From Colwellia sp. PAMC 21821 (lineage in GTDB: Bacteria > Pseudomonadota > Gammaproteobacteria > Enterobacterales > Alteromonadaceae), in contig NZ_CP014943.1 of the NCBI RefSeq assembly GCF_002077175.1, positions 868,001 through 932,000 on the forward strand: 64,000 bases of DNA, written 5' to 3'. This document shows positions 1-10,030 of the stretch, in pieces. Position 1 is the stretch's first letter, and every line of letters starts with the position of its first letter. The notes beneath the pieces were generated by a model. The model ran no database searches. It had not been told where the DNA came from and was given only the letters and a program-made list of their open reading frames with translations. The translations under genes were made by a program, and so were the position numbers.

Positions 1-715
1 CAGGTAACCAACTGTGTACGGGCACTGAGGGTAGTTTAACTGCAAAGGCAATAAAAAAACCTAACATCAAATATTGACTCATTTCGAGTGGAATATCTAA
101 CTTAAGCCAATCGAGGTAATAAAAACTTAACTGCCCCGTTTGTAATAAATGAAAATATCCTGTGGCAATAATAGCCACTAGCATTAGTAAACTACTCACT
201 TGAGTAAATATGAAAAACTTAAGCGCAGCAAATTGACGTTTCTCATGTCCCCAAATAGCAATAATGGCGGTCATGGGGAGTAACATAACTTCCCAGAAAA
301 AGAAGAAAAGAAACATATCAACCGCAACAAAAACACCAATAATACCGGCGATAGTTAACAGTAAATTAAAATAATAAAAACCAACATGAGTCTGAATTTC
401 TCGCCAAGAAACTAACACACAAATAATCGCTAACAGCCAAGTCAGCGCTATTAGCACAATGCTTAACTGATCAATCGCAATACTATATTGAATATTAAAA
501 GTTTTAATCCAATCAACTTGGGTTAGCACTTGTAACTGTTCAAAGTCATTATTGTGGTTGATTGCCTGATTAATAATAAAAACAGCAAAAACTGTCGCTA
601 ATAAGGCTAAGCTCATTAATGCCAACCACTTAGCACTACCTTGCCAATGTTTTTCAGCTCGCCATGCTAAGGCACCCGCAATCAGCAATGCCAACATAAT
701 AAAGGTGAGAGTCAT
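1..715 (-). CDS. nuoM: NADH-quinone oxidoreductase subunit M (5' part; gene cut by window edge)
   Basis: Membrane antiporter-like subunit of respiratory complex I that takes part in proton pumping. About 238 N-terminal residues are visible and the 3' end lies outside the window. The start ATG at 713-715 overlaps the nuoL stop in an ATGA arrangement. The translation has several hydrophobic helices and the subfamily motif FFFWEVMLLPM, whose Glu (about residue 141) corresponds to the conserved proton-channel glutamate of NuoM. Later the reading VKLPSVPVHSWLP runs to the edge, as expected for the family. It is the last visible gene of the nuo operon; nuoN is expected just outside. Confidence 0.95.
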   Translation of the reverse strand, partial: MTLTFIMLALLIAGALAWRAEKHWQGSAKWLALMSLALLATVFAVFIINQAINHNNDFEQLQVLTQVDWIKTFNIQYSIAIDQLSIVLIALTWLLAIICVLVSWREIQTHVGFYYFNLLLTIAGIIGVFVAVDMFLFFFFWEVMLLPMTAIIAIWGHEKRQFAALKFFIFTQVSSLLMLVAIIATGYFHLLQTGQLSFYYLDWLKLDIPLEMSQYLMLGFFIAFAVKLPSVPVHSWLP

Positions 716-2619
716 AAGAAACTTACTCCTAACAACAGTAATATGGCTAAACCAAAGGCCGCCAAATACCAGCGTAAACTGCCATTTTGTACCAGCAATA
801 ATGCATCGTGCCACAAGCTAACGTACCAAACATTGAGCATAATAATTTGGTCGAATATATCGCGTTTATTTAGCTCGGCAAGCCACTGATAAGGTTTAAC
901 TAACACTGCATCATATAAAGTGTCAAAACCTAAACCATGACGGCAGAACACTACAAGCTTACTTTCACTGGCTTTAATTTGATGTTCGCTGCCTTTCATT
1001 GCAGCACTACGATAGCTTTTAAAATAAAACCAAGAAAACACAATACCTATAAATGGCGTAATAATGGCAATTGTATGTAACCAATTAGGTTCATCCAATG
1101 ATGCTAATGGCGTTTGTATAAATGTTGAGAACACTAATGTAAGATCCAGCGGAATAAGTCCACCAAATAATGACAGCAGCGCTAACACAATTAATGCACT
1201 ACGTAACAAAGTACTTTTTTCTGTGTGGGGCTTTTCAGTGAAGCGCGCAGACCCCAGAAAGGCAAGAAAGAATAACCGGCAACTATAAATACTGGTTAAT
1301 AGTGCTCCTAAAATAGCGCACCACCATAACATTGGCCCCGCAGTATTAGACGACCAAAGCTGAGCAATAATCGCTTCTTTGGAGAAAAATCCTGAAGTCC
1401 CCGGTAACGCCATCAAACAAATTAAACCAACAATAAACAAACTGCTTTCAAACGGCAGTTTCTTCAATAAACCGCCCATGTTGAAAAGATTTTGTTGATG
1501 ATGCAGCGCATAAATAACCGCTCCTGCCGTTAAGAACAATAGTGCTTTAAAAAAAGCATGGGTCATTAAATGAAATACGCCTGCAGACCATGCACCCGCG
1601 CCCAACGCCAGCATCATATAACCAATTTGGCTCATGGTTGAATAGGCGAGAACGCGCTTAATATCGGTTTGTGCTAATGCCGCAATGCCAGCGAGTAATA
1701 GAGTTAAGGCTCCAAGCCAAGCGACATAATTCATTACTTCAGGCGATAATAAAAAGATGCCATGCATGCGGGCAATTAAATACACCCCGGCGGTAACCAT
1801 AGTGGCGGCATGTATCAGTGCGCTAACCGGTGTTGGCCCAGCCATAGCATCAGGTAACCAAGTTTGCAGGGGTAATTGTGCTGATTTACCGACCGCGCCA
1901 CCGAGTAATAACAAGGCAATCCAATAAATATCATTTGCGTGCTCTATGTTAGCAACCGAATTAGCGCTAGCCGCAATATTATTGGCTTGTTGTGCTAATG
2001 TCGTCACTGCTGCAATATTTAATTCACCGAATGTATTAAACAATAACAGCAAGCCTATCGCCATCGAGGTATCACCAATTCGAGTAACAATAAACGCCTT
2101 GCGTGCGGCTAAAACATTACTTTTTTCTTGATACCAAAAACCAATCAATAAAAAACTACATAAACCAACACCTTCCCAGCCAAGATATAACAGCACTAAA
2201 TTATCGGCTAAAACCAATATCAGCATAGCGACAATAAATAAATTCATGTAGGCCATAAAACGCGAGAAATTCGCATCAGTTTTCATATATATGGCGGCAA
2301 ATAAATGAATCAGAAAACCCACGCCACAAACCACGCTAATCATAACAGCGGATAGGCCATCAAGATAAAAGCGCATATTAACTTCGCTAGTGCCAAGTTG
2401 ATTAGTTAAATCAAACCAATGCCAGAGGTTAACGCTCAACACTTGGTTTTGAGTAGCCGACAATTCAAACAATAATATCGCGCTCACTAAAACCGTTACT
2501 GCCATGCTTGTGACACTAATTATGGCGGCAAGCTGCCAAGACAGCTTCTTACCAAAGATAATTAACAGCAAAAAACTCACTAAAGGATAAAATGGTAAAG
2601 TCGCTAATAGCACTATCAT
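712..2619 (-). CDS. nuoL: NADH-quinone oxidoreductase subunit L
   Basis: Largest membrane subunit of complex I (635 aa; the E. coli protein is slightly shorter), an antiporter-like proton channel with a long C-terminal lateral helix. The motif LGWEGVGLCSFLLIGFW carries the conserved Glu at residue 149, and the segment LPLQTWLPDAMAGPTPVSALIHAATMV is typical of NuoL. The start ATG (2617-2619) overlaps the nuoK stop by one base (TAATG) and the stop overlaps the nuoM start, so translational coupling is likely. Confidence 0.97.
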   Translation of the reverse strand: MIVLLATLPFYPLVSFLLLIIFGKKLSWQLAAIISVTSMAVTVLVSAILLFELSATQNQVLSVNLWHWFDLTNQLGTSEVNMRFYLDGLSAVMISVVCGVGFLIHLFAAIYMKTDANFSRFMAYMNLFIVAMLILVLADNLVLLYLGWEGVGLCSFLLIGFWYQEKSNVLAARKAFIVTRIGDTSMAIGLLLLFNTFGELNIAAVTTLAQQANNIAASANSVANIEHANDIYWIALLLLGGAVGKSAQLPLQTWLPDAMAGPTPVSALIHAATMVTAGVYLIARMHGIFLLSPEVMNYVAWLGALTLLLAGIAALAQTDIKRVLAYSTMSQIGYMMLALGAGAWSAGVFHLMTHAFFKALLFLTAGAVIYALHHQQNLFNMGGLLKKLPFESSLFIVGLICLMALPGTSGFFSKEAIIAQLWSSNTAGPMLWWCAILGALLTSIYSCRLFFLAFLGSARFTEKPHTEKSTLLRSALIVLALLSLFGGLIPLDLTLVFSTFIQTPLASLDEPNWLHTIAIITPFIGIVFSWFYFKSYRSAAMKGSEHQIKASESKLVVFCRHGLGFDTLYDAVLVKPYQWLAELNKRDIFDQIIMLNVWYVSLWHDALLLVQNGSLRWYLAAFGLAILLLLGVSFL

Positions 2620-2927
2620 TACCCCTTCATCTGGTTTAATAAATCAATATCTAAGGAGCGATATTTCTTTTGCATACGGATTAATAACGCTAACCCGACC
2701 GCAACTTCAGCCGCGGCAAGGGTTAAAATTAAAATAAACATCACTTGGCCATCAGCCTGCTGCCAAACGCTGCCTGCACCAATAAAAGCAACGCCAACGG
2801 CATTTAGCATGATTTCTAAACTCATCAAAATAAACAGCGTGTTTTTTCTTGCCACCACGCCAATAAAGCCGATAACAAATAATAGACTCGATAATATAAG
2901 CACATGAAACAGCGGAATAGAGGTCAT
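2619..2927 (-). CDS. nuoK: NADH-quinone oxidoreductase subunit K
   Basis: Small membrane subunit of complex I (102 aa) with three predicted membrane helices. It keeps two buried glutamates, Glu38 in LMSLEIMLNAVG and Glu74 in AAAEVAVGLAL, which are needed for proton translocation in the family. Its start overlaps the end of nuoJ by four bases and its stop overlaps the nuoL start by one base. Confidence 0.96.
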   Translation of the reverse strand: MTSIPLFHVLILSSLLFVIGFIGVVARKNTLFILMSLEIMLNAVGVAFIGAGSVWQQADGQVMFILILTLAAAEVAVGLALLIRMQKKYRSLDIDLLNQMKG

Positions 2928-3454
2928 AGCGGACCTCCAGTAACATCGGGTTTAGCATAGTGATAACCAGCTAGTAAACCTGATAAAAGTAGAAAAGAAG
3001 CAATTTCAACCGCCAGTAAATAGGGGCCATACAACATAATACCAACGGCTTTTGAACTAATAACCGTGGCTTGTAGGCTTTGTTGCATCTCAGCATTATT
3101 AATAATAACGACAATTTCAATCAGCAGCGCGAAGGCCAACAACATCGCCCCCACCATATTGGCTAAGTTTTTATTCTTTGGCGCGTTTGCGGTTTCATCT
3201 TCCCCTAAACCGAACATCAGTACGGCAAAAACAAACAGCACTAAAATTGCGCCAGCATAAACAATGACCTCTAACCCCGCGGCAAAAGGCGCTCCCATTA
3301 AATAGAAGCACACCGCAACCGCCAATAACGACACCACCAAATATAACAAAGCGTGTACGGTATTGTTGCCTGTTACCACTTTTAAACTAGCGATTACGGC
3401 CACCAAACCAGCAAGATAAAATAGGCTTTCAATAGCTGCAAAATTAGCGAGCAT
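2924..3454 (-). CDS. nuoJ: NADH-quinone oxidoreductase subunit J
   Basis: Membrane subunit of complex I (176 aa) with about five hydrophobic helices. The helix 3 signature VYAGAILVLFVFAVLMFG, characteristic of NuoJ, is present. A strong Shine-Dalgarno (AGGAGAG) stands just upstream of the ATG, which supports this start. It overlaps nuoK by four bases; 54 noncoding bases separate it from nuoI. Confidence 0.95.
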   Translation of the reverse strand: MLANFAAIESLFYLAGLVAVIASLKVVTGNNTVHALLYLVVSLLAVAVCFYLMGAPFAAGLEVIVYAGAILVLFVFAVLMFGLGEDETANAPKNKNLANMVGAMLLAFALLIEIVVIINNAEMQQSLQATVISSKAVGIMLYGPYLLAVEIASFLLLSGLLAGYHYAKPDVTGGPL

Positions 3455-3508
3455 GTTGACTCTCCTTAGCGCTATGCAGAGGTTTTTCTAGCAAAGTTAT
3501 GTCACAAC

Positions 3509-4024
3509 TCATGGCATTAATCCTTTAATATCAATAGGTGGCCTTTCTTGTTCTGCTTGTCCCTTGCCTTTACCCGCAATCGCAATACCTGACTGTTGAT
3601 AAAAGCTATAATCGTGATATTTACCTGGGCCATTAATTAATAAATGCTCTTTTTCATAGACTAAGTTTTGTCTATCGTATTCTGCTAATTCCACATCAGG
3701 GGTTAATTGAATGGCATAAGTCGGACAAGCTTCTTCACAAAAACCACATAAAATACAACGAGAAAAGTTAATACGGAAAAAGTCGGCGCGCTTTCGGCCA
3801 TCGTCATCAACCACTTGTTGCAACGCGATACAGTCAACCGGACAAGCCACTGCACAAAGATTACATGCCACACAACGCTCTTCACCATCAGGGTCTCGAG
3901 TCAGGACAATTCGCCCGCGATACCTGGGTGCCAAATAAGGCTTTTCTTCTGGATATTGCACCGTATCGGCTTTAGTAAAAGTGTGTTTTAGCACTAACCA
4001 CATGGTTCGAAGTTGACTAAACAT
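3509..4024 (-). CDS. nuoI: NADH-quinone oxidoreductase subunit I (2x[4Fe-4S])
   Basis: Peripheral-arm subunit that carries clusters N6a and N6b between NuoG/NuoCD and NuoB. Two ferredoxin-type motifs are seen, [15 protein letters not shown] and [12 protein letters not shown], each with four cysteines. I chose the ATG at 4022-4024 ([11 protein letters not shown], 171 aa) because a GGGGGC ribosome-binding sequence lies just upstream. The in-frame ATG at 4057 would add 11 residues and give a length nearer the E. coli protein, but has no clear ribosome-binding site. Either start is possible. Confidence 0.93.
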   Translation of the reverse strand: MFSQLRTMWLVLKHTFTKADTVQYPEEKPYLAPRYRGRIVLTRDPDGEERCVACNLCAVACPVDCIALQQVVDDDGRKRADFFRINFSRCILCGFCEEACPTYAIQLTPDVELAEYDRQNLVYEKEHLLINGPGKYHDYSFYQQSGIAIAGKGKGQAEQERPPIDIKGLMP

Positions 4025-4081
4025 TATCGCCCCCGTTTGCATTGTTATTATCAGCATAGATTTGATGGAGTTTATTCATAG

Positions 4082-5056
4082 TTATAGCACTCCCGTTAAG
4101 CGCAATACCGCGGTAACTAAAAGGTTTAATAACGCTAAAGGCAACATCACTACCCAGCCAAACTTTAGTAATTGGTCAAATCTAGGTCGCGGCAGTGATG
4201 TTCTTAAAAGAATAAAAAACATCACAAAAAACATAATTTTAATAATGAACCACAATAACGGAGGTAACCATGATGCAAGGGGTTCAGGCATTAACCAACC
4301 GCCAAAGAAAAGCACCACTGACATGGCTGAAATTAAGGTTACGCCTAAATATTCTCCGAGAAAAAACAAAGCGAATTTCAAGCCAGAATATTCGGTATGA
4401 AAACCAGCGGTGAGCTCAGTTTCAGCTTCTGGCAGATCAAACGGTAATCGATGGCTTTCAGCAATACCCGCGACTAAAAAAATAAAGAAACCAACAAATT
4501 GCGATTGAATTAACCAGCCATCAGTTTGTGCTAAAACAATTTCACGGAGGTTAAATGTGCCGGTTAGTAACACCACGCCCATGACAGACAAGCCCATAAA
4601 AACTTCATAACTGACCGTTTGAGCGGCCGCTCTCATACCACCTAACAAGGCATACTTAGAGTTTGACGCCCACCCTGCCAACACCACGCTATAAACAGCC
4701 AGTGATGCCATAGCAAGAAAAAATAATAAGCCAATGTTTAAATCAGAAACGCCAATACTAGGAGAAAACGGTACGACCGCAAAACTCATTAATACACACA
4801 TCGCGCCAATAATAGGCGCTAATACAAAAACTAAACGATCACTAAAAGGTGGGATCCAATCTTCTTTACCCAAAATTTTCAATAAATCTGCCAATGACTG
4901 CAAAACACCAAAGGGCCCAACTCGATTTGGCCCACAACGGTCTTGCCAAATACCGATCATTCTACGTTCTACCCACACCAGCATAGCGGCAATGGGAATA
5001 AGTAATGAGATGATGATAGTAATTTCAAACAGTTTCCATAGCATTTCAACCATCAT
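4082..5056 (-). CDS. nuoH: NADH-quinone oxidoreductase subunit H
   Basis: Membrane subunit (324 aa) that forms the quinone-binding cavity at the junction with the peripheral arm. Diagnostic stretches are WVERRMIGIWQDRCGPNRVGPFG near residue 30 and AESHRLPFDLPEAETELTAGFHTEYSG around residues 200-230, the acidic E-channel loop. Its start lies inside the end of nuoG (11-base overlap), so it is coupled to nuoG translation. Confidence 0.97.
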   Translation of the reverse strand: MMVEMLWKLFEITIIISLLIPIAAMLVWVERRMIGIWQDRCGPNRVGPFGVLQSLADLLKILGKEDWIPPFSDRLVFVLAPIIGAMCVLMSFAVVPFSPSIGVSDLNIGLLFFLAMASLAVYSVVLAGWASNSKYALLGGMRAAAQTVSYEVFMGLSVMGVVLLTGTFNLREIVLAQTDGWLIQSQFVGFFIFLVAGIAESHRLPFDLPEAETELTAGFHTEYSGLKFALFFLGEYLGVTLISAMSVVLFFGGWLMPEPLASWLPPLLWFIIKIMFFVMFFILLRTSLPRPRFDQLLKFGWVVMLPLALLNLLVTAVLRLTGVL

Positions 5057-8054
5057 TCAATCCTCCTGAGAACAATCGAATAGGAATGTTTTGATCCTTT
5101 ACTTTTAGCCTGTCGAGAATGTTTTCTTTACTTTGTTTCGCGGCGATCAACCCATCATTAAATTGCGCTAAATAATCACTCACCTCTTGGTCGCACGCTA
5201 AAGAAATGCTCATTTCAACTTGCTGCGTCAAAGTCTGAGAAAGAGCAAAGTTGCCAAATGCTAATGAACTGGGTAAATGATTGACGATAAACACTTGCCC
5301 GATGACACTTTGACTGGCCAATTGCATTTCTTTGTTCGTCGCTGAGAAAATAATTTTACACCACTGACCTTTTTTCACTCCAGCTTGCTGAGCTGCCCCA
5401 GCATTGATATAAATTTGATTACTTTGTCGCTGCATTTTAAATTCAGGAGTTAGCGCGGCTTGCCACTCACTGAAATAAACATGCTTTTGCTGAACATAAG
5501 TTAAAAGATTAGCCGCTAGATTATTAGCAGAACTTTCTTTACTGCTTTCTAATATTCGCCAGTTAGGGTTGTTGGCTACTTCTGTCAATATCGGGATAAA
5601 CACCGCTGCCTTTTGCTTTAATAATTGACCATTAATTTCGGTTTGAAATTGAGCAATAGCTTGGTTCGAATTCCAACCTGGCGCCCAAGTAAAAGGCATA
5701 TCACCACTTTGCCCAACAGATTTACCTTCCATTGAAAAAGTAAAGTCATCATCAATTTTTTGCGTAGTTTTTGCTTCATGTACTGTAATATTAGCCATTT
5801 GTGCTGTACGCCCACTGGCTCGATGGCTCATTCTCGCAATAGACTTTTGCTCAGGTTCAATACTCTTTTCTGCTATTAACATAGGCCATTGAGCATAAGT
5901 ATCAGTAAAAAATTGATGTAATTGAGTGAGTGATTCGCAGTCGTTGTTTTTAGCGACAACTTGCACAGATTCATAAGGATTAAGACCACTAACTTCAGTC
6001 GATTTTTTCGATACTTTTATACCAACAATATCGGCAATATTATCTAACCAACGCCAGCTTTCTTGTATCGGAAGCACAGGTGCATGTACTTGAACGAATC
6101 GCTGTGCTCGGCCTTGGTAATTAACATAATGCCCATCGCCTTCACTAACAGCCGCAACGGGCAGCACAATATCGGCGATACTTGATAATCGATGAGCTGA
6201 ATGATCAAGCACAATGAGGGTTTTAGCTGATTTTCTTAACTGCGCGATTTGATTCGCAGAGAGTTTATCCAGTTCTTGCTCAAGTAAAATAAGCCCTTGA
6301 TAGTTTTTATCAGAGTCTTTTAGCTGTGCTATAACTTGTTCTATCGACAGCGATTGCTCATCTAAAATAGATAATAAACCAACGCTATTACTGCAAGGCG
6401 GCACAATAATTAATGCTGGCGCGACCATTGTATTTTGCTGTTTAAACGCCGACATTACATTGGTAATATGACTCAAAATTTCAGCACAAACGGAGCTAGT
6501 ACCAGAAATAAATAATGGCTTTTTAGCTTTACGTAAAGCCTTATAAATTGAGGTAATAAAACCTTGTTCCTCAACACTCAACTGATCTTGCTCAGCTAAT
6601 TTTGTAACCGCTTCTTCTACTGCTTTGTCATTGTTAATACTTTGAACGTTAGCTAGCTTTAATAACTTTTCAAAAGTGGCTAAACATTTCGTGATTTGCT
6701 CAATAGGTAACAATAATGCTTGCTCTGATACATCGTCGAGTTTAGTGGTGGTACTTTGCAGGCAAAATAACGGTGATAATAATTTTCCCCCAATGGTTCG
6801 AACTGCGCTGTCTTGCCATGATGGAATACCTATTTTTGCGGCTTTATCAATAGCGGCATTGCGCAGCGCTTGTCGCACAGACAAGGCCATTCTTGGCGCG
6901 GTTTGGCTAATATCCTCTGCAATAACAAAAATAAAATCACTGCTTTCAATATCCGTCAGACTTGGTGCTTTGTTTGATGCCAGTAATTGCGCATGATGCG
7001 CCGCTACTTTCATTTCTTGGTCATTATAGCCGGGGCTAAACTGCTCAGCGCCAACCATATTTTTCAAATAAAAATTAGCTTCTAATGAGGCACGGGCAGA
7101 GCCAATACCAATAAATTGTTTTTTTCTAAAGTGTGAGAAAGCTTTCGCAACATCTAATTTAGTTAATGAGACAGGTGATTGTTGCGCGATGCCTTTAGCT
7201 TGGTTGATACGCTGTTCACCATTAACAAAACCTATACCAAAACGACCGCGGTCACAGATGAAATAGCCATTAATATCATCATTGTAGCGGTTCATTACTC
7301 GGCGCACCGAACCATAACGTTCGCCAATACTTAAGTTACAACCTACAGAGCAATGGCTACAAACCGACGGTGCAGATTGTAGATCCCATTTTCGAGTATA
7401 GTGCGATGAAAATACTTTATTGGTAAATACGCCGGTGGGGCAAACTTCAACTAAATTACCGCTAAATTCACTCTCCAAAGCACCGTCAGACTGACGACCA
7501 AAGTACACTTGGTTTTTTGATCCATAAACGCCGAAATCCTTACCGCCAGCATAGTCATTATAAAAACGCGTACAGCGATAACAGGTAATACAACGGTTCA
7601 TTTCGTGGCCGACTAATTCACCTAAATATTGATTGGTGAATGTACGTTTTGTGCCCTGATATTCCCGTACGCTATGGCCGGTCATTACGGTCATATCTTG
7701 TAAATGGCATTCACCGCCCTCAGCACAAACAGGACAGTCATGAGGATGATTAGTCATCATTGCAGCGATAACTTGTTCACGAAATTCAGTCGCTGCTTCA
7801 TGCTTAATACTAATGCGCATACCGTCTGTAACTGGGGTAATACACGCCATGACTAAACGCCCACGTTTATCATCTTCATCTTGAAATTGTGTCACGGCGC
7901 ACTGGCGACAAGCCCCTACTGAGCCCATCGACGGGTGCCAACAGAAATAAGGTAAGTTTAATTTTTTTGATAGCACTCCCGCCAGCAAATTATCTTCAGT
8001 GCTAAGCTGATAAGGCACGTCATCAATGAAAATCGTCACGTTATTTTCACTCAT
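5046..8054 (-). CDS. nuoG: NADH-quinone oxidoreductase subunit G
   Basis: Largest peripheral subunit of complex I (1002 aa), carrying one [2Fe-2S] and several [4Fe-4S] clusters. Visible ligands are Cys38, Cys49, Cys52 and Cys71 ([2Fe-2S]); His103, Cys107, Cys110 and Cys116; the CITCYRC group at 155-161; and the N7-type motif CSHCSVGC with a later Cys in FICDRG. The C-terminal half is the molybdopterin-oxidoreductase-like domain without catalytic role. It is roughly 90 residues longer than the E. coli protein, the extra length being in this poorly conserved half. Confidence 0.96.
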   Translation of the reverse strand: MSENNVTIFIDDVPYQLSTEDNLLAGVLSKKLNLPYFCWHPSMGSVGACRQCAVTQFQDEDDKRGRLVMACITPVTDGMRISIKHEAATEFREQVIAAMMTNHPHDCPVCAEGGECHLQDMTVMTGHSVREYQGTKRTFTNQYLGELVGHEMNRCITCYRCTRFYNDYAGGKDFGVYGSKNQVYFGRQSDGALESEFSGNLVEVCPTGVFTNKVFSSHYTRKWDLQSAPSVCSHCSVGCNLSIGERYGSVRRVMNRYNDDINGYFICDRGRFGIGFVNGEQRINQAKGIAQQSPVSLTKLDVAKAFSHFRKKQFIGIGSARASLEANFYLKNMVGAEQFSPGYNDQEMKVAAHHAQLLASNKAPSLTDIESSDFIFVIAEDISQTAPRMALSVRQALRNAAIDKAAKIGIPSWQDSAVRTIGGKLLSPLFCLQSTTTKLDDVSEQALLLPIEQITKCLATFEKLLKLANVQSINNDKAVEEAVTKLAEQDQLSVEEQGFITSIYKALRKAKKPLFISGTSSVCAEILSHITNVMSAFKQQNTMVAPALIIVPPCSNSVGLLSILDEQSLSIEQVIAQLKDSDKNYQGLILLEQELDKLSANQIAQLRKSAKTLIVLDHSAHRLSSIADIVLPVAAVSEGDGHYVNYQGRAQRFVQVHAPVLPIQESWRWLDNIADIVGIKVSKKSTEVSGLNPYESVQVVAKNNDCESLTQLHQFFTDTYAQWPMLIAEKSIEPEQKSIARMSHRASGRTAQMANITVHEAKTTQKIDDDFTFSMEGKSVGQSGDMPFTWAPGWNSNQAIAQFQTEINGQLLKQKAAVFIPILTEVANNPNWRILESSKESSANNLAANLLTYVQQKHVYFSEWQAALTPEFKMQRQSNQIYINAGAAQQAGVKKGQWCKIIFSATNKEMQLASQSVIGQVFIVNHLPSSLAFGNFALSQTLTQQVEMSISLACDQEVSDYLAQFNDGLIAAKQSKENILDRLKVKDQNIPIRLFSGGLNDG

Positions 8055-8055
8055 G

Positions 8056-9462
8056 TTATTGCCCTGCCTTTGGTGATGTAGGAGAGAGTGTTGACTGGGT
8101 TGCGTGAATATTTGACACTTGGGCTTGCGATACTTTAGTACGCTTTGGCGTCATTGACGGATTATAATGACAACAACCGTGCTCAATATGCTGTAAGAAG
8201 TCGTCATGAAAATATTTTAAAGCGCTACGTAATGGCTCAACAGCGCCAGGAGCTAAAGCGCAATGGGTTTTGCCTATCCACATAAAGTCACACAGTTTAG
8301 CTAAGGTGTCTAAATCTTGTATTTTGCCTTGGCCTTGTTCGATACGGTTGAGCACTTCAACCGCCCAAGGTGTGCCATCTCGACACGGCGTACACCAACC
8401 GCAAGATTCTTGAGCAAAAAAGCGCATCAAATTTAACACCATAGCAACTGGACAGTTCTTATCGTCCAACACAATCAATCCACCGGTACCTAAACGACTA
8501 CCTACTTTGGCAATTGAGTCAAAATCCATAGGTGTATCAAGATGTTCTTCAACGAGAAAATCTGTAGATGCACCACCGGGCAGTAAGCCTCTAAATTGCA
8601 GGCCATCTTGCATACCACCAGCGTAGTCGTATAGCACCTCACGCAAAGTCGGCCCCATAGGTAACTCCCACAAACCAGGAGTTTTTACTCGCCCACAAGC
8701 ACCGTAAATTTTACTTCCGGCGTCACTGTTGGGCGAAATAGCCTGAAACCACTCAATGCCATTTTTTAATATATGCGGTAAATTACATAAGGTCTCAACA
8801 TTATTCACTATGGTCGGTTTGCCAAATAAACCACTGACTTGCGGAAAAGGTGGCTTTGCTCTAGGCGTTGCACGTTTGCCTTCGAGTGCATTTATCAAGG
8901 CCGTTTCTTCACCACATATATAGCGTCCCGCACTGCAATGGACATATAAATCCATTGCATATGAGCTACCTTGAATTTTTTCACCTAACCAATTATTTTG
9001 GTACGCTTCATCAATTGCTTGCTGTAGGCGCTTGGCCGCTAAATGATATTCACCGCGCAGAAAAATATAAGCTTTGTTCGCCCCTATGGTGTAAGCCGCA
9101 ATAATCATAGCTTCAACTAATTGATGCGGCACACCTTCAAGTAATAAACGGTCTTTAAATGTACCTGGCTCCATTTCATCGGCGTTGGCGACTAGGTATT
9201 TATTATCTGGCGCATTTTCATCGCCGTCCTCAAACATCGGCACAAAACTCCATTTCATGCCGGTTGGAAAGCCAGCACCTCCGCGCCCTTTTAAGCCTGA
9301 ATTTTTAACAATCTCTAATACGTCATTGGGTGAATGTTCTAGCGCTACTTTTGCCCCTTGGTAACCGCCCACTTGGCAATAATCGTCAAATGACAACGGC
9401 TGTTGTAAATTTACCCATTGGGTTAACGGCTTGTGATTAATGTTAGATGTCGACTCAGGCAT
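8056..9462 (-). CDS. nuoF: NADH-quinone oxidoreductase subunit F (NADH/FMN binding)
   Basis: Oxidises NADH and passes electrons through FMN to cluster N3. The glycine-rich NADH/FMN loop GLKGRGGAGFPTG is at about residues 57-68. The N3 ligands are in SCGWCTPCRDG plus the Cys of GKTHCALAPGA. At 468 aa it is slightly longer than E. coli NuoF because of a polar N-terminus and a low-complexity C-terminal tail. Its stop is one base from the nuoG start and its start abuts the nuoE stop. Confidence 0.97.
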   Translation of the reverse strand: MPESTSNINHKPLTQWVNLQQPLSFDDYCQVGGYQGAKVALEHSPNDVLEIVKNSGLKGRGGAGFPTGMKWSFVPMFEDGDENAPDNKYLVANADEMEPGTFKDRLLLEGVPHQLVEAMIIAAYTIGANKAYIFLRGEYHLAAKRLQQAIDEAYQNNWLGEKIQGSSYAMDLYVHCSAGRYICGEETALINALEGKRATPRAKPPFPQVSGLFGKPTIVNNVETLCNLPHILKNGIEWFQAISPNSDAGSKIYGACGRVKTPGLWELPMGPTLREVLYDYAGGMQDGLQFRGLLPGGASTDFLVEEHLDTPMDFDSIAKVGSRLGTGGLIVLDDKNCPVAMVLNLMRFFAQESCGWCTPCRDGTPWAVEVLNRIEQGQGKIQDLDTLAKLCDFMWIGKTHCALAPGAVEPLRSALKYFHDDFLQHIEHGCCHYNPSMTPKRTKVSQAQVSNIHATQSTLSPTSPKAGQ

Positions 9463-9981
9463 TTACTTCTCCCTTACCGCAAGTTGTTGCAGAATATCAA
9501 CCGCGCTTTCAGGACTTAAATACTGGTAATGCTCGGTGCCAATCATCATAGCCGGTGCTTTGTCACAACTGCCTAAACATGCATTAGACAGTAGCGTGAA
9601 CTTACCGTCTGCTGTGGTTTGGCCGTATTCTATGTTTAAATGTTGTTTAATCGCCGTAAGAACTGAGTCTAGGCCTGTTAAATGACAAGCAATGCTGTCG
9701 CACAAATGGATAACATATTCGCCGACAGGTTGGCGGTAAATTAAATTATAAAAAGTCGCTACGCCTTCTAGCTGGGCAATGGGAATAGCTAACAAGTCAC
9801 TAATAGCAAAAAGGCTTTCATCACTGATCCAGCCACGATGTTCTTGCACTACTTTAAGTGCCTCAATACCTGCGGCTTCACGTGTTTCCATGATACTGGC
9901 TTCATGCTCAATAGCAGCAATTTCAGGTGCTGTTAAATAATGTTGATAATCAATTGTCGTCGTGTCGATTGTTTCCATCAC
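9463..9981 (-). CDS. nuoE: NADH-quinone oxidoreductase subunit E
   Basis: Small peripheral subunit (172 aa, thioredoxin-like fold) that works with NuoF and holds the off-path [2Fe-2S] cluster N1a. The four ligands are Cys94 and Cys99 (CDSIAC) and Cys135 and Cys139 (CLGSC). The helical N-terminal part ends in the LEGVATFYNLIYRQPVG segment typical of the family. It lies between nuoCD and nuoF, the usual order. Confidence 0.96.
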   Translation of the reverse strand: MMETIDTTTIDYQHYLTAPEIAAIEHEASIMETREAAGIEALKVVQEHRGWISDESLFAISDLLAIPIAQLEGVATFYNLIYRQPVGEYVIHLCDSIACHLTGLDSVLTAIKQHLNIEYGQTTADGKFTLLSNACLGSCDKAPAMMIGTEHYQYLSPESAVDILQQLAVREK

Positions 9982-10030
9982 TATCTCTTTATTTGCTATA
10001 ACTCGTTGTTATAAATCGTTGTTATAATTT